64,000 nt of DNA from contig NZ_JBEGIK010000001.1 of assembly GCF_040675855.1 (NCBI RefSeq), forward strand, positions 1,550,001-1,614,000. The letters are read 5' to 3'. A program made the translations under genes and the position numbers. This document shows positions 25,629 to 35,047 of the stretch, piece by piece; the stretch's first letter is position 1; each line of letters opens with the position of its first letter. Source of the stretch: Microbacterium sp. LWH3-1.2. GTDB lineage: Bacteria > Actinomycetota > Actinomycetes > Actinomycetales > Microbacteriaceae. The notes under the pieces are model-generated. The model saw nothing but the letters and a program-made list of their open reading frames with translations. It was not told where the DNA came from and searched no databases.

Positions 25629-27626
25629 TCAGGCCACAGGGTCCATGGTGGGTGTGGGCGAGGGCTCCGGTGCGGGATCCGCGGGGGGCGGGTCCACCGG
25701 TGGGGTCTCCGTTCCCGGGTCGGTGCCGGGGTCGGTGCCGGGGTCCGTTCCGGGGTCGGTTCCGGGGTCGGTTCCGGGGTCCGTTCCCGGGTCTGTTCCC
25801 GGGTCGGTGCCGGGGTCCGTTCCGGGGTCGGTGCCGGGGTCCGTTCCGGGGTCGGTTCCGGGGTCGGTGCCGGGGTCGGTGCCGGGGTCCGTTCCCGGGT
25901 CTGTTCCCGGGTCGGTGCCGGGGTCCGTTCCCGGGTCGGTTCCGGGGTCGGTACCGGGGTCGGTTCCCGGGTCCGTGCCGGGGTCGGTGCCGGGGTCGGT
26001 GCCGCCCGTGCCGCCGCTGTCGCCGGTGCCTGCGCTCTGCGTGCCGGTACTGGGAGCGGGTGAAGCGCCCTTCGTGGGGCGAGGCGCCGGTGCGGCTTCG
26101 GTCGTCGTGGTCGTGGTGGTCGTCTTCTTCTGCGGGGTCGCACCCTTGCGCTGCGGGTTGGCCGCACGCGGCGCGGGCTGCTCGCCGACGGGGGCGGCGG
26201 TCTCGGGGGCCGCCTGCTGCGCCTCCGGTGCGGTCGCCTCGGAGGCGGCCTGCTCGTCGGTGGGCTCAGGCGTCGGCTCGGTCGAGACGGTGAAGAACCC
26301 GTTCAGTGCGCCCGTGCCCGCCGTGAGCGTGCTTCCGAAGACGATCGCGGCCGCGACGATGACCGCGCCGCCCGCGATCGCGACGATGTGTCGGGCGCTG
26401 GGCGCGGACGATGCTGCCGCGGCCGGTCCGACCGGAGCCGGGATGCCGCGCTCGATCGGGGACCCCGCGAGCTCGATCTCGGCGGCCGCCGCCCGCGTGC
26501 CGTCGAAGATGGCCAGCGCGCTGGACACGCCCAGCTGCACGTCGGTCGCGCGGATGAGAGCCGTGTGGGCGGCGCCGAGCGCGATCGAAGACTTCGGGTC
26601 GGCATCGATCGCGGTCGGTCGGCCGAACCGCTCGGAGAGACCCTGGGTGACCAGCGGGATCCGCGACGAACCGCCGATCAGCAGGATGGACTCGATCTGA
26701 TCGGGGTCGATTCCCGCGTCCTCGAGCGCATCCTCGAGAGCGTCGATGGTCTTGGCGAGCGACTCGTCGATCATGCCCTCGAACTCCGCGCGCGTCAGCC
26801 GCACGCTCGAGCGACCCCCCGGCAGGAGCACCGGGATCACGGCATCGGAGTCGAACGACAGCGCCTCTTTGGCGTCGACGCACTCGCGCCGCAGCTGGGA
26901 GAGCGCGATGCGGGAGTCGGGGGAGGCGTCCTGCAGAGCTTCGGCGGGCACCTCGGCTGTGCGCAGCACGTGGCGAAGGACGGCGTCGTCGAAGTCCGCG
27001 CCACCGAGATTGTCGATGCCGACGGGCTCGCCCACGAGGTCGAAGGCGGCGTGGTCCTTGCGCAGGACCACGCAGTCGAATGTTCCTCCGCCGAGGTCGT
27101 ACACGGCGAGGACGTGGCCGTCGTCGACGTTGCGGGACGCGTCGTAGTGGCGGGCGGCGGCCTCGGGCTCGGTGATGAAGGCGACCGCGCCTATGCCGAT
27201 CGCCTCGAGCGCCGACCGCACCAGGCCGATGCGGTGCGGACCCCACATGGCGGGGTGCGTCAGGATCACGCCTTCCGGGCGTGCGCCCTCCCGCTCCGCG
27301 ACCGTGTCGATCACATCGGCGACGGTCCGTGCGTACAGCTGTTCGGCCGGGATCGAGCGGCCGCCGACGACGATCGGGACCTCGTCGCCGATGCTCCGCT
27401 TGAACTCGCGGATCAATCGCTCGGGCTGCGTCACACCGCGGCGCTCTGCCGCATCGCCGAAGAGCAGTTCACCGTCTTCCGCGACGAAGACGACCGTTGC
27501 CACGCTGTCGGCGCGGCGGCCCAGCGGGAAAGAGGAGGTGACGATACTGCCGTCGGGAGCAAGCCTGGCTGTTGCCGCACCTACTCGGCTGGTCCCGACA
27601 TCAACCGAGAGGAAATAGGATTCCAC
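25629..27626 (-). CDS. Membrane-anchored Hsp70-like ATPase with GTDP-repeat tail
   Basis: About 665 aa. Residues 1-400 are an Hsp70/actin-fold nucleotide-binding domain: SVDVGTSR (phosphate 1), YDLGGGTFDCVV (phosphate 2), LIGGSSRIPLV (adenosine). No peptide-binding domain or lid follows. Instead there is a transmembrane helix near 412-435 (HIVAIAGGAVIVAAAIVFG), a Pro/Thr/Ala-rich stretch with a poly-Thr run, 24 GTDP units and a Pro-rich end, all expected outside the membrane. GTG 27626 (VESYFLSVDVG) is chosen to match Hsp70 N-termini; ATG 27644 is possible. It heads the operon with the IniR-like gene. It may sense envelope state and signal through the ATPase domain; this is inferred. Confidence 0.85.
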   Translation of the reverse strand: MESYFLSVDVGTSRVGAATARLAPDGSIVTSSFPLGRRADSVATVVFVAEDGELLFGDAAERRGVTQPERLIREFKRSIGDEVPIVVGGRSIPAEQLYARTVADVIDTVAEREGARPEGVILTHPAMWGPHRIGLVRSALEAIGIGAVAFITEPEAAARHYDASRNVDDGHVLAVYDLGGGTFDCVVLRKDHAAFDLVGEPVGIDNLGGADFDDAVLRHVLRTAEVPAEALQDASPDSRIALSQLRRECVDAKEALSFDSDAVIPVLLPGGRSSVRLTRAEFEGMIDESLAKTIDALEDALEDAGIDPDQIESILLIGGSSRIPLVTQGLSERFGRPTAIDADPKSSIALGAAHTALIRATDVQLGVSSALAIFDGTRAAAAEIELAGSPIERGIPAPVGPAAAASSAPSARHIVAIAGGAVIVAAAIVFGSTLTAGTGALNGFFTVSTEPTPEPTDEQAASEATAPEAQQAAPETAAPVGEQPAPRAANPQRKGATPQKKTTTTTTTTEAAPAPRPTKGASPAPSTGTQSAGTGDSGGTGGTDPGTDPGTDPGTDPGTDPGTDPGTDPGTDPGTDPGTDPGTDPGTDPGTDPGTDPGTDPGTDPGTDPGTDPGTDPGTDPGTDPGTDPGTDPGTDPGTETPPVDPPPADPAPEPSPTPTMDPVA
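25717..26004 (-). repeat. 12-bp tandem repeat, 24 units, coding GTDP
   Basis: 24 consecutive 12-bp units (plus strand GGGTCNGTNCCG) with no length variation. Third-position variants (GGTGCC, CGTTCC, TGTTCC, GGTACC) keep the amino acids constant, so the repeat is kept at protein level and not merely a recent expansion. Confidence 0.95.
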
Positions 27627-27818
27627 GCTGAAACGCCCCCACATCGTTTGCGTGCGAGCTCCCCCGACCTCGCATCGACCGCCCTCGTTCGTTCCCCACG
27701 AAAGAGCGGCCGACGTCTGCGATGATACATCCGCTTCGAAATGGCGTTCAAGGGGTTGGCTCATTATGCGAAGCGCGGAGGTCACGAAGCGAAACCCGCG
27801 TTCGAGCATGACGACTCA

Positions 27819-27845
27819 TTGGCACTCACGTTGCATGAGTGCCAG
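27819..27845 (+). promoter_or_regulatory. CIRCE-like operator 1
   Basis: TTGGCACTC-N9-GAGTGCCAG, close to the CIRCE consensus TTAGCACTC-N9-GAGTGCTAA bound by HrcA. It overlaps the likely -35 region of groES (TTGCAT at 27831-27836, TAGACT at 27855-27860, 18 nt apart). Confidence 0.85.
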
Positions 27846-27864
27846 CCGGTTGCCTAGACTGACG

Positions 27865-27891
27865 TAAGCACTCTCAATGTCAGAGTGCTAA
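27865..27891 (+). promoter_or_regulatory. CIRCE operator 2
   Basis: TAAGCACTC-N9-GAGTGCTAA, one mismatch from consensus, just downstream of the groES -10 box. Together with the site at 27819 it gives a double HrcA operator, so groES should be heat-inducible. The sites also lie about 200 bp upstream of the divergent Hsp70-like gene. Confidence 0.93.
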
Positions 27892-27924
27892 CGAGTCTTA
27901 GTCTCAAGAAAGAAGAGGTAGACC

Positions 27925-28221
27925 GTGTCGGTTTCCATCAAGCCGCTCGAGGACCGCATCGTCATCAAGCAGGTCGAGGCCGAGCAGACCACGTCCAGCG
28001 GTCTGGTCATCCCCGACACCGCCAAGGAGAAGCCCCAGGAGGGCGAGGTCGTGGCGGTGGGCCCGGGTCGTATCGACGACAACGGCAACCGCATCCCGCT
28101 CGACGTCGCCGTCGGCGACCGCGTGATCTACAGCAAGTACGGCGGGACCGAGGTCAAGTTCGGCGGCGACGAGTTCCTCGTCCTGTCGGCTCGCGACGTC
28201 CTCGCGGTCGTCGTTCGCTGA
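27925..28221 (+). CDS. groES: Co-chaperonin GroES
   Basis: 98-aa subunit of the heptameric lid of the GroEL chaperonin. [17 protein letters not shown], the mobile loop around [21 protein letters not shown], and [11 protein letters not shown] are diagnostic. GTG 27925 has AAGAGG about 8 nt upstream. groEL does not follow; a hairpin terminator and a permease gene do, so groES is monocistronic here. Two CIRCE elements precede it. Confidence 0.97.
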   Translation: MSVSIKPLEDRIVIKQVEAEQTTSSGLVIPDTAKEKPQEGEVVAVGPGRIDDNGNRIPLDVAVGDRVIYSKYGGTEVKFGGDEFLVLSARDVLAVVVR

Positions 28222-28240
28222 GTCCCGCGCACAGCGTACC

Positions 28241-28275
28241 GAGAGGGTCGGATGCTTCGGCATCCGGCCCTCTCG
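28241..28275 (+). terminator. groES terminator hairpin with TTCG loop
   Basis: GAGAGGG and TCGGATGC pair with GCATCCG and CCCTCTC around a TTCG tetraloop, 20 nt after the groES stop. Confidence 0.88.
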
Positions 28276-28383
28276 TCGTTCGCGGACGCGGTGGCAGGAT
28301 TCCGGTCGAGGACGGCAGGAAACGGATGCTGCGAGCCCGGGGAAGCGGCCGTGCCCGCGGCGGGGCGGGCGTAGGCTGACTCG

Positions 28384-29412
28384 GTGAGTCACGAGCAGTC
28401 TTCCCTTCCCGATCGCGACGTGGTGGAAGCACTCGATGATTCGACGGCGCTCGACCTCGGTGTCACCACCGGGGCCCGCCGGATCGTGTCCGACGCCGCC
28501 GCGGTCCGGGAGGGCCGGCTGGGCGGGATCTTCGCGTTCTCGGCGTACCTGCTGTGGGGTTTCCTGCCGCTGTACTTCCTGCTCCTCGCGCCCACCGGGC
28601 CGTGGGAGATCGTGGCGTGGCGCATCCTGCTGTCGCTCGTCTTCTGCGCCCTGCTGCTCACCGTGACCCGCACGTGGCCGCGCCTGGCGGCGATCTTCCG
28701 GCAGCCGAGGGTGCTCGGGCTCACCGTCGTCGCGGGCCTGCTGATCTACGTCAACTGGCAGGTCTTCATCTACGGCGCGCTCAGCGGCCACGTCATCGAG
28801 ACCAGCCTGGGCTACTTCATCAACCCGATCGCCACCGTGCTCCTGGCGGTGCTCGTGCTCCGCGAGCGCCTGCGCACGACGCAGTGGGTCGCCATCGGCA
28901 TCGCCGCGGCGGCGGTGCTCGTCATCGTGATCGGCTACGGCGCCTTCCCCTGGATCGCGCTCACGCTCGCCGCATCCTTCGGCCTCTATGGCCTCGTGAA
29001 GAAGAAGGTCGGCCCCTCGGTGGACGCGGTCAGCGGACTCACCCTCGAGACGCTGTGGCTCTCGCCGATCGCCGTGGTCGTGCTCGTCATCGTCGGCGCG
29101 ACCGGCGGCCTGACGATGGGTGCGTACGGATGGCAGCACACCGTGCTCCTCAGCCTCACCGGCGTCATCACGGCCGTGCCGCTGCTGCTGTTCGCGGCGG
29201 GTGCACGCCGGGTGTCGCTCACCACGATCGGGCTCATGCAGTTCGTCGCGCCGGTGCTGCAATTCCTGGTGGGCTGGCTCGTGCTCGGCGAGCCGATGCC
29301 CTTGGAACGCTGGATCGGCTTCGGCCTGGTGTGGGTCGCGCTCATCGTGCTGACGGTCGACTCGCTCATCCACGCCCGTCGCGCACGGGGTGCGGCATCC
29401 CTCGCCTCCTGA
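28384..29412 (+). CDS. rarD: EamA-family transporter RarD
   Basis: Integral membrane protein of 342 aa with ten hydrophobic helices. GIFAFSAYLLWGFLPLYFLLL and VNWQVFIYGALSGHVIETSLGYFINP, split over two blocks, are characteristic of RarD, a member of the drug/metabolite transporter superfamily. The substrate is unknown. A 40-residue acidic N-terminus precedes helix 1. GTG 28384 is preceded at 6 nt by TAGGCT (28372-28377), the leaderless pattern. Confidence 0.9.
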   Translation: MSHEQSSLPDRDVVEALDDSTALDLGVTTGARRIVSDAAAVREGRLGGIFAFSAYLLWGFLPLYFLLLAPTGPWEIVAWRILLSLVFCALLLTVTRTWPRLAAIFRQPRVLGLTVVAGLLIYVNWQVFIYGALSGHVIETSLGYFINPIATVLLAVLVLRERLRTTQWVAIGIAAAAVLVIVIGYGAFPWIALTLAASFGLYGLVKKKVGPSVDAVSGLTLETLWLSPIAVVVLVIVGATGGLTMGAYGWQHTVLLSLTGVITAVPLLLFAAGARRVSLTTIGLMQFVAPVLQFLVGWLVLGEPMPLERWIGFGLVWVALIVLTVDSLIHARRARGAASLAS

Positions 29413-29421
29413 CCCTCTGCG

Positions 29422-29500
29422 CCAAACCACCCCTTCTCGCCGATACCACCCGTCGTGGTCCGCCCATCACGCATGGATTCGGCGAGAAGGGGTGGTTTGG
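29422..29500. repeat. Perfect 22-bp inverted repeat between convergent rarD and csoR
   Basis: The arms at 29422-29443 and 29479-29500 are exact reverse complements (core CACCCCTTCTCGCCGA), separated by 35 nt with a small ACCAC/GTGGT hairpin inside. It may be a bidirectional terminator, but the loop is long for that. The core word TCTCGCCGA recurs in the inverted repeat at 41090. Confidence 0.85.
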
Positions 29501-29539
29501 GTACAGAACAGGCGCGGGATGCCGCAGCCCGGGGCGCGC

Positions 29540-29869
29540 TCAGCGCACGAGGCGGGCGATGGCCTGCGTGGCCTCGGTGATCTTGGCGTCGGCCTCGGCA
29601 CCGCCCAGGCGCGCGGCATCCACGACGCAGTGACGCAGGTGGTCGTCGAGCAGACCGACTGCGACGGCCTCGAGGGCGGAGGTCAGCGCGCTGATCTGCG
29701 TGAGGATGTCGATGCAGTACTTCTCGTCCTCGACCATCTTGTGGATGCCGCGGGCCTGACCCTCGATGCGCTTGAGGCGGTTCAGGTACTTGTCCTTGTC
29801 GGTGATGTAGCCGTGGTGGGCGTGCTCGCCGGCGTGGGCGGGGGAGTGCTCGAGAGCGGTGTCGGTCAT
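29540..29869 (-). CDS. csoR: Copper-sensing repressor CsoR
   Basis: 109-aa DUF156/CsoR helical repressor that releases DNA when Cu(I) binds. The ligand Cys in KYCIDIL and the His and Cys of HLRHCVVDA are present, as are RLKRIEGQARGI and ALTSALEAVAV. GAAGGAG lies upstream of the ATG, 11 nt after the copA stop, so the operon is copZ-copA-csoR and is self-regulated through two TACCCC/GGGGTA operators before copZ. Confidence 0.95.
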   Translation of the reverse strand: MTDTALEHSPAHAGEHAHHGYITDKDKYLNRLKRIEGQARGIHKMVEDEKYCIDILTQISALTSALEAVAVGLLDDHLRHCVVDAARLGGAEADAKITEATQAIARLVR

Positions 29870-29880
29870 GTCGGACTCCT

Positions 29881-32229
29881 TCAACGGTGAGTGGTCGAGA
29901 GGCTGCGGAACCGTCGCAGGCGCAGGCTGTTGCCCACCACGAAGACGCTCGAGAACGCCATCGCCGCTCCCGCGATCATAGGGTTCAACAGCCCCAGCGC
30001 TGCGAGCGGGATCGCGGCGACGTTGTAGGCGAAGGCCCAGAAGAGGTTGACCTTGATCGTGCCGAGGGTCGCGCGCGAGAGGCGGATCGCGTCGGCAGCG
30101 CTGCGCAGGTCGCCGCGCACCAGGGTGACGTCGGAGGCCTCGATCGCAGCATCCGTTCCCGTTCCCATCGCGAGACCCAGATCGGCCTGCGCGAGAGCGG
30201 CGGCGTCGTTCACGCCGTCGCCCACCATGGCGACGACGCGGCCTTCGCCTTGGAGCTCGGTGACGACGGCGACCTTGTCGTGCGGGAGCACCTCGGCGAT
30301 CACGCGGTCGATCCCGACCTCGTCGGCGATCGCGCGCGCCGCGGCGGCGTTGTCGCCGGTGAGCAGCACCGGCGTGAGCCCGAGGGCCTTCAGCTGCCCG
30401 ACGGCCTCGCGGCTCGAGGGCTTGACCTGGTCGGCGACGACCAGGAGTCCGCGCACCGCGCCGTCCCATGCCGCCAGCACCGGGGTTCGGCCGAGCGCCT
30501 CGGCCGCTGCCTTCGCAGCGGCGAGATCCTCGGGGAGCGTCAGCACCCAGTCCGCGAGCAGCGCCGCGCGGCCGACGAGCACGGCGTGCCCTTCGACGAT
30601 GCCCGAGACGCCCTTGCCCGGCACGTTCTGGAACGACGCGACGTCGGGGAGGGGCCCCGTCTCCGCCGTGGCGGCGCGGGCGATCGCCTGCGCGATCGGA
30701 TGCTCGGACGCGTGCTCCAGGGCTCCGGCGAGGCGCACCAGCTCGGCACGCGCGGCCGATGCCTCGTTCGTGTGCGGATCGAGCGACCCGGCCACGACGA
30801 CGTCGACGAGCGACATGCGACCGCTCGTGACGGTCCCGGTCTTGTCGAGCACGACCGTGTCGACCGTGCGCGTGGACTCGAGCACCTCCGGACCCTTGAT
30901 GAGGATGCCGAGCTGCGCGCCGCGACCCGTGCCGACGAGCAGCGCGGTCGGGGTCGCGAGTCCCAGCGCGCACGGGCACGCGATGATGAGCACTGCGACG
31001 GCCGCGGTGAACGCCATCGCGGCCGAGGCGCCCATCAGCAGCCAAGCCGCGAGCGTGCCGAGCGAGATCAGCAGCACGATGGGCACGAAGACGCCCGAGA
31101 TGCGATCGGCCAGGCGCTGCACCTGGGCCTTGCCCGACTGGGCGTCCTCGACGAGTCGCGCCATCAGCGCGAGCTGCGTGTCGTCGCCGACGCGCGTCGC
31201 CCGCACGACCAGACGGCCGCCCGCGTTGACGGTGGCGCCGATGACCGCGTCACCGGGTGCGACCTCGACGGGCACGGATTCGCCCGTCACCATCGAGGCG
31301 TCGACCGCGGACGTGCCGGAGGTCACGACGCCGTCGGTGGCGATCTTCTCGCCGGGGCGCACGACGAACTCCTCGCCGACGCGGAGCGCGGCGACCGGCA
31401 CGCGCACCTCGACCAGCGCGGGGGCGGAGGGGGAGCCGATCCCCGGCATCCCGAGTGAGACCTGCCCGGCGGGGGCGCCTGAGGGGCGCAGCACCGCGAC
31501 GTCCTTCGCGCCGATCTCGAGCAGGGCGCGCAGCGCCGCGCCCGCACGGCGCTTCGAGCGCTGCTCGAAGTACCTGCCCGCGAGCACGAACGTCGTGACG
31601 CCGGCGGCGACCTCGAGGTAGATGTCGCCGGCGCCGTCCTGCGGCGTGACCGACCACTCGAACGTGTGCGTCATGCCCGGCATGCCCGCATGCCCGAGGA
31701 ACAGCGCGTACAGCGACCACAGGAATGCCGCAGAGACACCGAGCGAGATCAGCGTGTCCATCGTGGCGGCGCCGTGGCGCAGGTTGATCCAGGCCGCGCG
31801 GTGGAACGGCCACGCGCCCCACACCACCACGGGCGCCGCGAGCGCCAGCGACGCCCACTGCCAGTACGTGAACTGCAGAGCCGGGATCATCGCCAGAAGG
31901 ATCACCGGCACCGACAGCACGATCGACCCGATGAGCCGGTGGCGGAGGCTCGTGAGCTCCGGGTCGGCGGGCTCGTCGCCGGCATCCTCAGGCGCGGGCG
32001 GTGCGGGGAGGGCGGCCGTGTAGCCGGTCTTCTCGACCTCCTCGATGAGCGCCTGCGGGTCGGTTCCCGAGGGGACGGTGACGAACGCCTTCTCCGTGGC
32101 GTAGTTGACGGATGCCTCGACCCCGTCCATCCGGTTCAGCCGCTTCTCGATCCGCGCGGCGCACGACGCGCACGTCATCCCGCCGATCTCGAGTTCGAAC
32201 CGGGCGGCGGGGATCGAGGCCTCGCTCAT
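29881..32229 (-). CDS. copA: Copper-exporting P1B-type ATPase
   Basis: 782-aa Cu(I)-translocating ATPase of the cytoplasmic membrane. One N-terminal metal-binding domain ([13 protein letters not shown]), the transmembrane CPC metal site ([13 protein letters not shown]), the phosphorylation site [11 protein letters not shown] (EHPIAQA) and [14 protein letters not shown] are all intact. The ATG overlaps the copZ stop (ATGA). Confidence 0.97.
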   Translation of the reverse strand: MSEASIPAARFELEIGGMTCASCAARIEKRLNRMDGVEASVNYATEKAFVTVPSGTDPQALIEEVEKTGYTAALPAPPAPEDAGDEPADPELTSLRHRLIGSIVLSVPVILLAMIPALQFTYWQWASLALAAPVVVWGAWPFHRAAWINLRHGAATMDTLISLGVSAAFLWSLYALFLGHAGMPGMTHTFEWSVTPQDGAGDIYLEVAAGVTTFVLAGRYFEQRSKRRAGAALRALLEIGAKDVAVLRPSGAPAGQVSLGMPGIGSPSAPALVEVRVPVAALRVGEEFVVRPGEKIATDGVVTSGTSAVDASMVTGESVPVEVAPGDAVIGATVNAGGRLVVRATRVGDDTQLALMARLVEDAQSGKAQVQRLADRISGVFVPIVLLISLGTLAAWLLMGASAAMAFTAAVAVLIIACPCALGLATPTALLVGTGRGAQLGILIKGPEVLESTRTVDTVVLDKTGTVTSGRMSLVDVVVAGSLDPHTNEASAARAELVRLAGALEHASEHPIAQAIARAATAETGPLPDVASFQNVPGKGVSGIVEGHAVLVGRAALLADWVLTLPEDLAAAKAAAEALGRTPVLAAWDGAVRGLLVVADQVKPSSREAVGQLKALGLTPVLLTGDNAAAARAIADEVGIDRVIAEVLPHDKVAVVTELQGEGRVVAMVGDGVNDAAALAQADLGLAMGTGTDAAIEASDVTLVRGDLRSAADAIRLSRATLGTIKVNLFWAFAYNVAAIPLAALGLLNPMIAGAAMAFSSVFVVGNSLRLRRFRSLSTTHR

Positions 32230-32435
32230 GCGCGGACCGCGCTGTAGCCGGCCTCGTCGACGGCCGCGATGACGGCGTCATGGGCGATCTCGGCGGCGGA
32301 GACGACCTTGAGCGTGCCGGCGGCGGCACTCACCTGGACGTCCTGCACGCCTGCGAGCTTCGACACCTCGCCGCGCACGGACGCCTCGCAGTGCCCGCAG
32401 CTCATTCCTGTCACCGTGTATTCGGCCTCAGCCAT
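32226..32435 (-). CDS. copZ: Copper chaperone CopZ (heavy-metal-associated domain)
   Basis: 69-aa single HMA domain that delivers Cu(I) to CopA. The metal site is [14 protein letters not shown] 32435 is chosen because GGAGGAG stands 6 nt before it; a longer frame upstream would run through the operators. First gene of the copper operon. Confidence 0.94.
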   Translation of the reverse strand: MAEAEYTVTGMSCGHCEASVRGEVSKLAGVQDVQVSAAAGTLKVVSAAEIAHDAVIAAVDEAGYSAVRA

Positions 32436-32463
32436 GACTTCTCCTCCATAGGTCGGGGACGGA

Positions 32464-32478
32464 TACCCCTGCGGGGTA
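32464..32478 (-). promoter_or_regulatory. CsoR operator, proximal
   Basis: TACCCC-TGC-GGGGTA, the expected CsoR half-sites, between the probable -10 and the copZ ribosome site. Confidence 0.85.
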
Positions 32479-32495
32479 CTGCATCGCTCCAGTGT

Positions 32496-32512
32496 ATACC
32501 CGCGCGGGGTAT
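32496..32512 (-). promoter_or_regulatory. CsoR operator, distal
   Basis: ATACCC-GCGCG-GGGTAT; on the minus strand it overlaps a TATACA -10-like box. It is centred 33 bp from the proximal operator, about three helical turns. Confidence 0.82.
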
Positions 32513-32571
32513 GAGAGCCGTGCGTCGGATGTGGCCCCTGTGGCGGCGGCTCGGGCGCCGGCACGCGCGAG

Positions 32572-32580
32572 TTATCCACA
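32572..32580 (+). promoter_or_regulatory. Consensus DnaA box upstream of livK
   Basis: Perfect TTATCCACA, 166 bp before livK and 136 bp before copZ on the other strand. A second perfect box lies before livH at 38554. Confidence 0.5.
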
Positions 32581-32746
32581 GCGAGGGAGGTCTGCGGGCC
32601 GCCAGAATTACGGTCCGATCACGGTTTTCAAGCTGTTACAGATCGTTAACGAATGGCAACATTGACGACGCCTGACGGCGATTAGGTTTAGTGCATTGGG
32701 TCGGCGCCCGAGCCGTTCCCGTTGTAATCGCACAGCAAGGAGCAAC

Positions 32747-34030
32747 ATGAGCGTCTTCACCCGCTCGCGCACGTCCACCGTCCTCGGTGGCATCGCGCTC
32801 ATCGGCGCCAGCGCCCTCGTCCTCGCCGGCTGCGCCGGTGGGGGCACCGGTGGTGGCGACGAGACCACCCCGCCCACCGAGGAGCGCGACCTCACGATCA
32901 AGATCGGCACGATCCTTCCCCAGACGGGAAGCCTTTCGTACCTCGGCCCGCCCGAGGAGGCCGGCGTCGGACTCGCCGCCGCCGACATCAATGAGGCCGC
33001 CAAGGGCATCACCATCGACGACATCGTGTGGGGCGACTCGGGCGACACCGACAACAAGGCCTACGCCACCACGATCCAGAAGCTCATCTCCGAGAAGGTG
33101 ACGGCTGCCATCGGCGCCGCATCCTCGGGTGTGACCAAGCTCTTCCTCGACGACGCCGTCGCCGCGGGCATCATCACGTTCTCACCGGCCAACACGTCGC
33201 TCGACTTCACCAACTGGGACGACAACAACCTCTACTGGCGCACGGCTCCGGCCGACACACTTCAGGGCGAGGTGCTCGGCAACCTCGTCGCCGAGGACGG
33301 CCACGAGAACGTCGCGGTCCTCTACCAGAACGACGCCTACGGCACCGGCCTGAACCAGGTCTTCCAGGAGGTCTTCACGGGCTCGGGCGGTGAGATCGTC
33401 GCCGAGCAGTCCTACAACACCGGTGACACCAACTTCGACGCCCAGATCTCCGCGATCCTCGCCTCGAACCCGGACGCGATCGCGCTGATCACGTTCGATG
33501 AGATCTTCACGGTCGGTCCGGCGCTCATCGCCGCGGGCTACCCCGCCGAAGACCTCTACCTCGTCGACGGCAACCTGAAGAACTTCGGTGCCGACCCGAA
33601 GTGGCCTGCCGGCGTGAGCATGGAGGGTGCGAAGGGCACGACCCCTGCGGGTCCCGCGCCTGACGAGGAGTTCCAGGGGCGCCTGAACGACTGGTGGGTC
33701 GCCGACGGCAACAGCGAGCTGACCGACTTCTCGTACGGCAACGAGGCGTACGACGCCGTCGTGCTGCTCGCGCTCGCCTCGCTCGCCGCCAACTCCAGCG
33801 ACTCGGCCGACATCGCCGCGAAGCTGCAGGAGGTCTCGGGCGGTTCGGGTGACGGCGAGAAGTGCGACAGCTTCGCCGACTGCGCCGACATCATCCTCGG
33901 CGGCGGCACGGCCGACTACGACGGCTACTCCGGTCCGATCACGTTCGACGAGCACGGCGACCCGACCGAGGCCACCATCGGTGTCTTCCAGTACGGCGCC
34001 GACAACACCTACACCCGCATCGACCTGTAA
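32747..34030 (+). CDS. livK: Branched-chain amino acid ABC transporter, substrate-binding lipoprotein
   Basis: Type I periplasmic-binding-fold receptor of 427 aa tethered to the membrane. Signal peptide with lipobox LAGC at about residue 28, then a Gly/Thr linker; IKIGTILPQTGSLSYLG and GVGLAAADINEA are typical of Liv/urea receptors. ATG 32747 has AAGGAG 6-7 nt upstream. The promoter region has TTGACG at 32662 and TAGGTT at 32683, though only 15 nt apart. It converges on the livHMGF operon, which must supply its transporter. The substrate class is by homology. Confidence 0.92.
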   Translation: MSVFTRSRTSTVLGGIALIGASALVLAGCAGGGTGGGDETTPPTEERDLTIKIGTILPQTGSLSYLGPPEEAGVGLAAADINEAAKGITIDDIVWGDSGDTDNKAYATTIQKLISEKVTAAIGAASSGVTKLFLDDAVAAGIITFSPANTSLDFTNWDDNNLYWRTAPADTLQGEVLGNLVAEDGHENVAVLYQNDAYGTGLNQVFQEVFTGSGGEIVAEQSYNTGDTNFDAQISAILASNPDAIALITFDEIFTVGPALIAAGYPAEDLYLVDGNLKNFGADPKWPAGVSMEGAKGTTPAGPAPDEEFQGRLNDWWVADGNSELTDFSYGNEAYDAVVLLALASLAANSSDSADIAAKLQEVSGGSGDGEKCDSFADCADIILGGGTADYDGYSGPITFDEHGDPTEATIGVFQYGADNTYTRIDL

Positions 34031-34047
34031 ACCAGGCTGACGCAGCG

Positions 34048-34075
34048 CAGGGCCCCGGAGCGATCCGGGGCCCTG
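34048..34075 (+). terminator. livK terminator
   Basis: Perfect 12-bp stem CAGGGCCCCGGA / TCCGGGGCCCTG with loop GCGA, 17 nt after the stop. Confidence 0.9.
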
Positions 34076-34161
34076 TCGCGTTCCCGGAGGCGGTCCGGGG
34101 CCGACCGCCCCTCGTCTCACCGGTGCGGAACCCGAGGTCGTCGCCCACGGCGGGGGAGGGG

Positions 34162-34221
34162 ACGCAGATAAGAGGAGGGGACCGGATGCTGCAGCATCCG
34201 GTCCCCTCCTCTTATCTGCGT
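34162..34221. repeat. Perfect 60-bp palindrome between convergent livK and livF
   Basis: The arms 34162-34191 and 34192-34221 are exact reverse complements over 30 bp with no spacer; the centre is GGATGCTGCAGCATCC. It lies 7 bp after the livF stop and 86 bp after the livK terminator. It could terminate livF. A perfect spacerless palindrome this long is unstable in many bacteria, so its retention is notable. Confidence 0.95.
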
Positions 34222-34228
34222 GTCGGTG

Positions 34229-35043
<815 letters not shown>

Positions 35044-35047
<4 letters not shown>

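Noticed and set aside
25516..26700. Gene coding (PGSV)n on the plus strand
   Set aside because: It is the shadow of the GTDP repeat; the minus strand has the Hsp70 domain, and codon variation keeps GTDP constant.
16857..27626. Phage or integrated element
   Set aside because: No integrase, transposase, attachment repeats or tRNA gene at the edges; base composition looks like the flanks.
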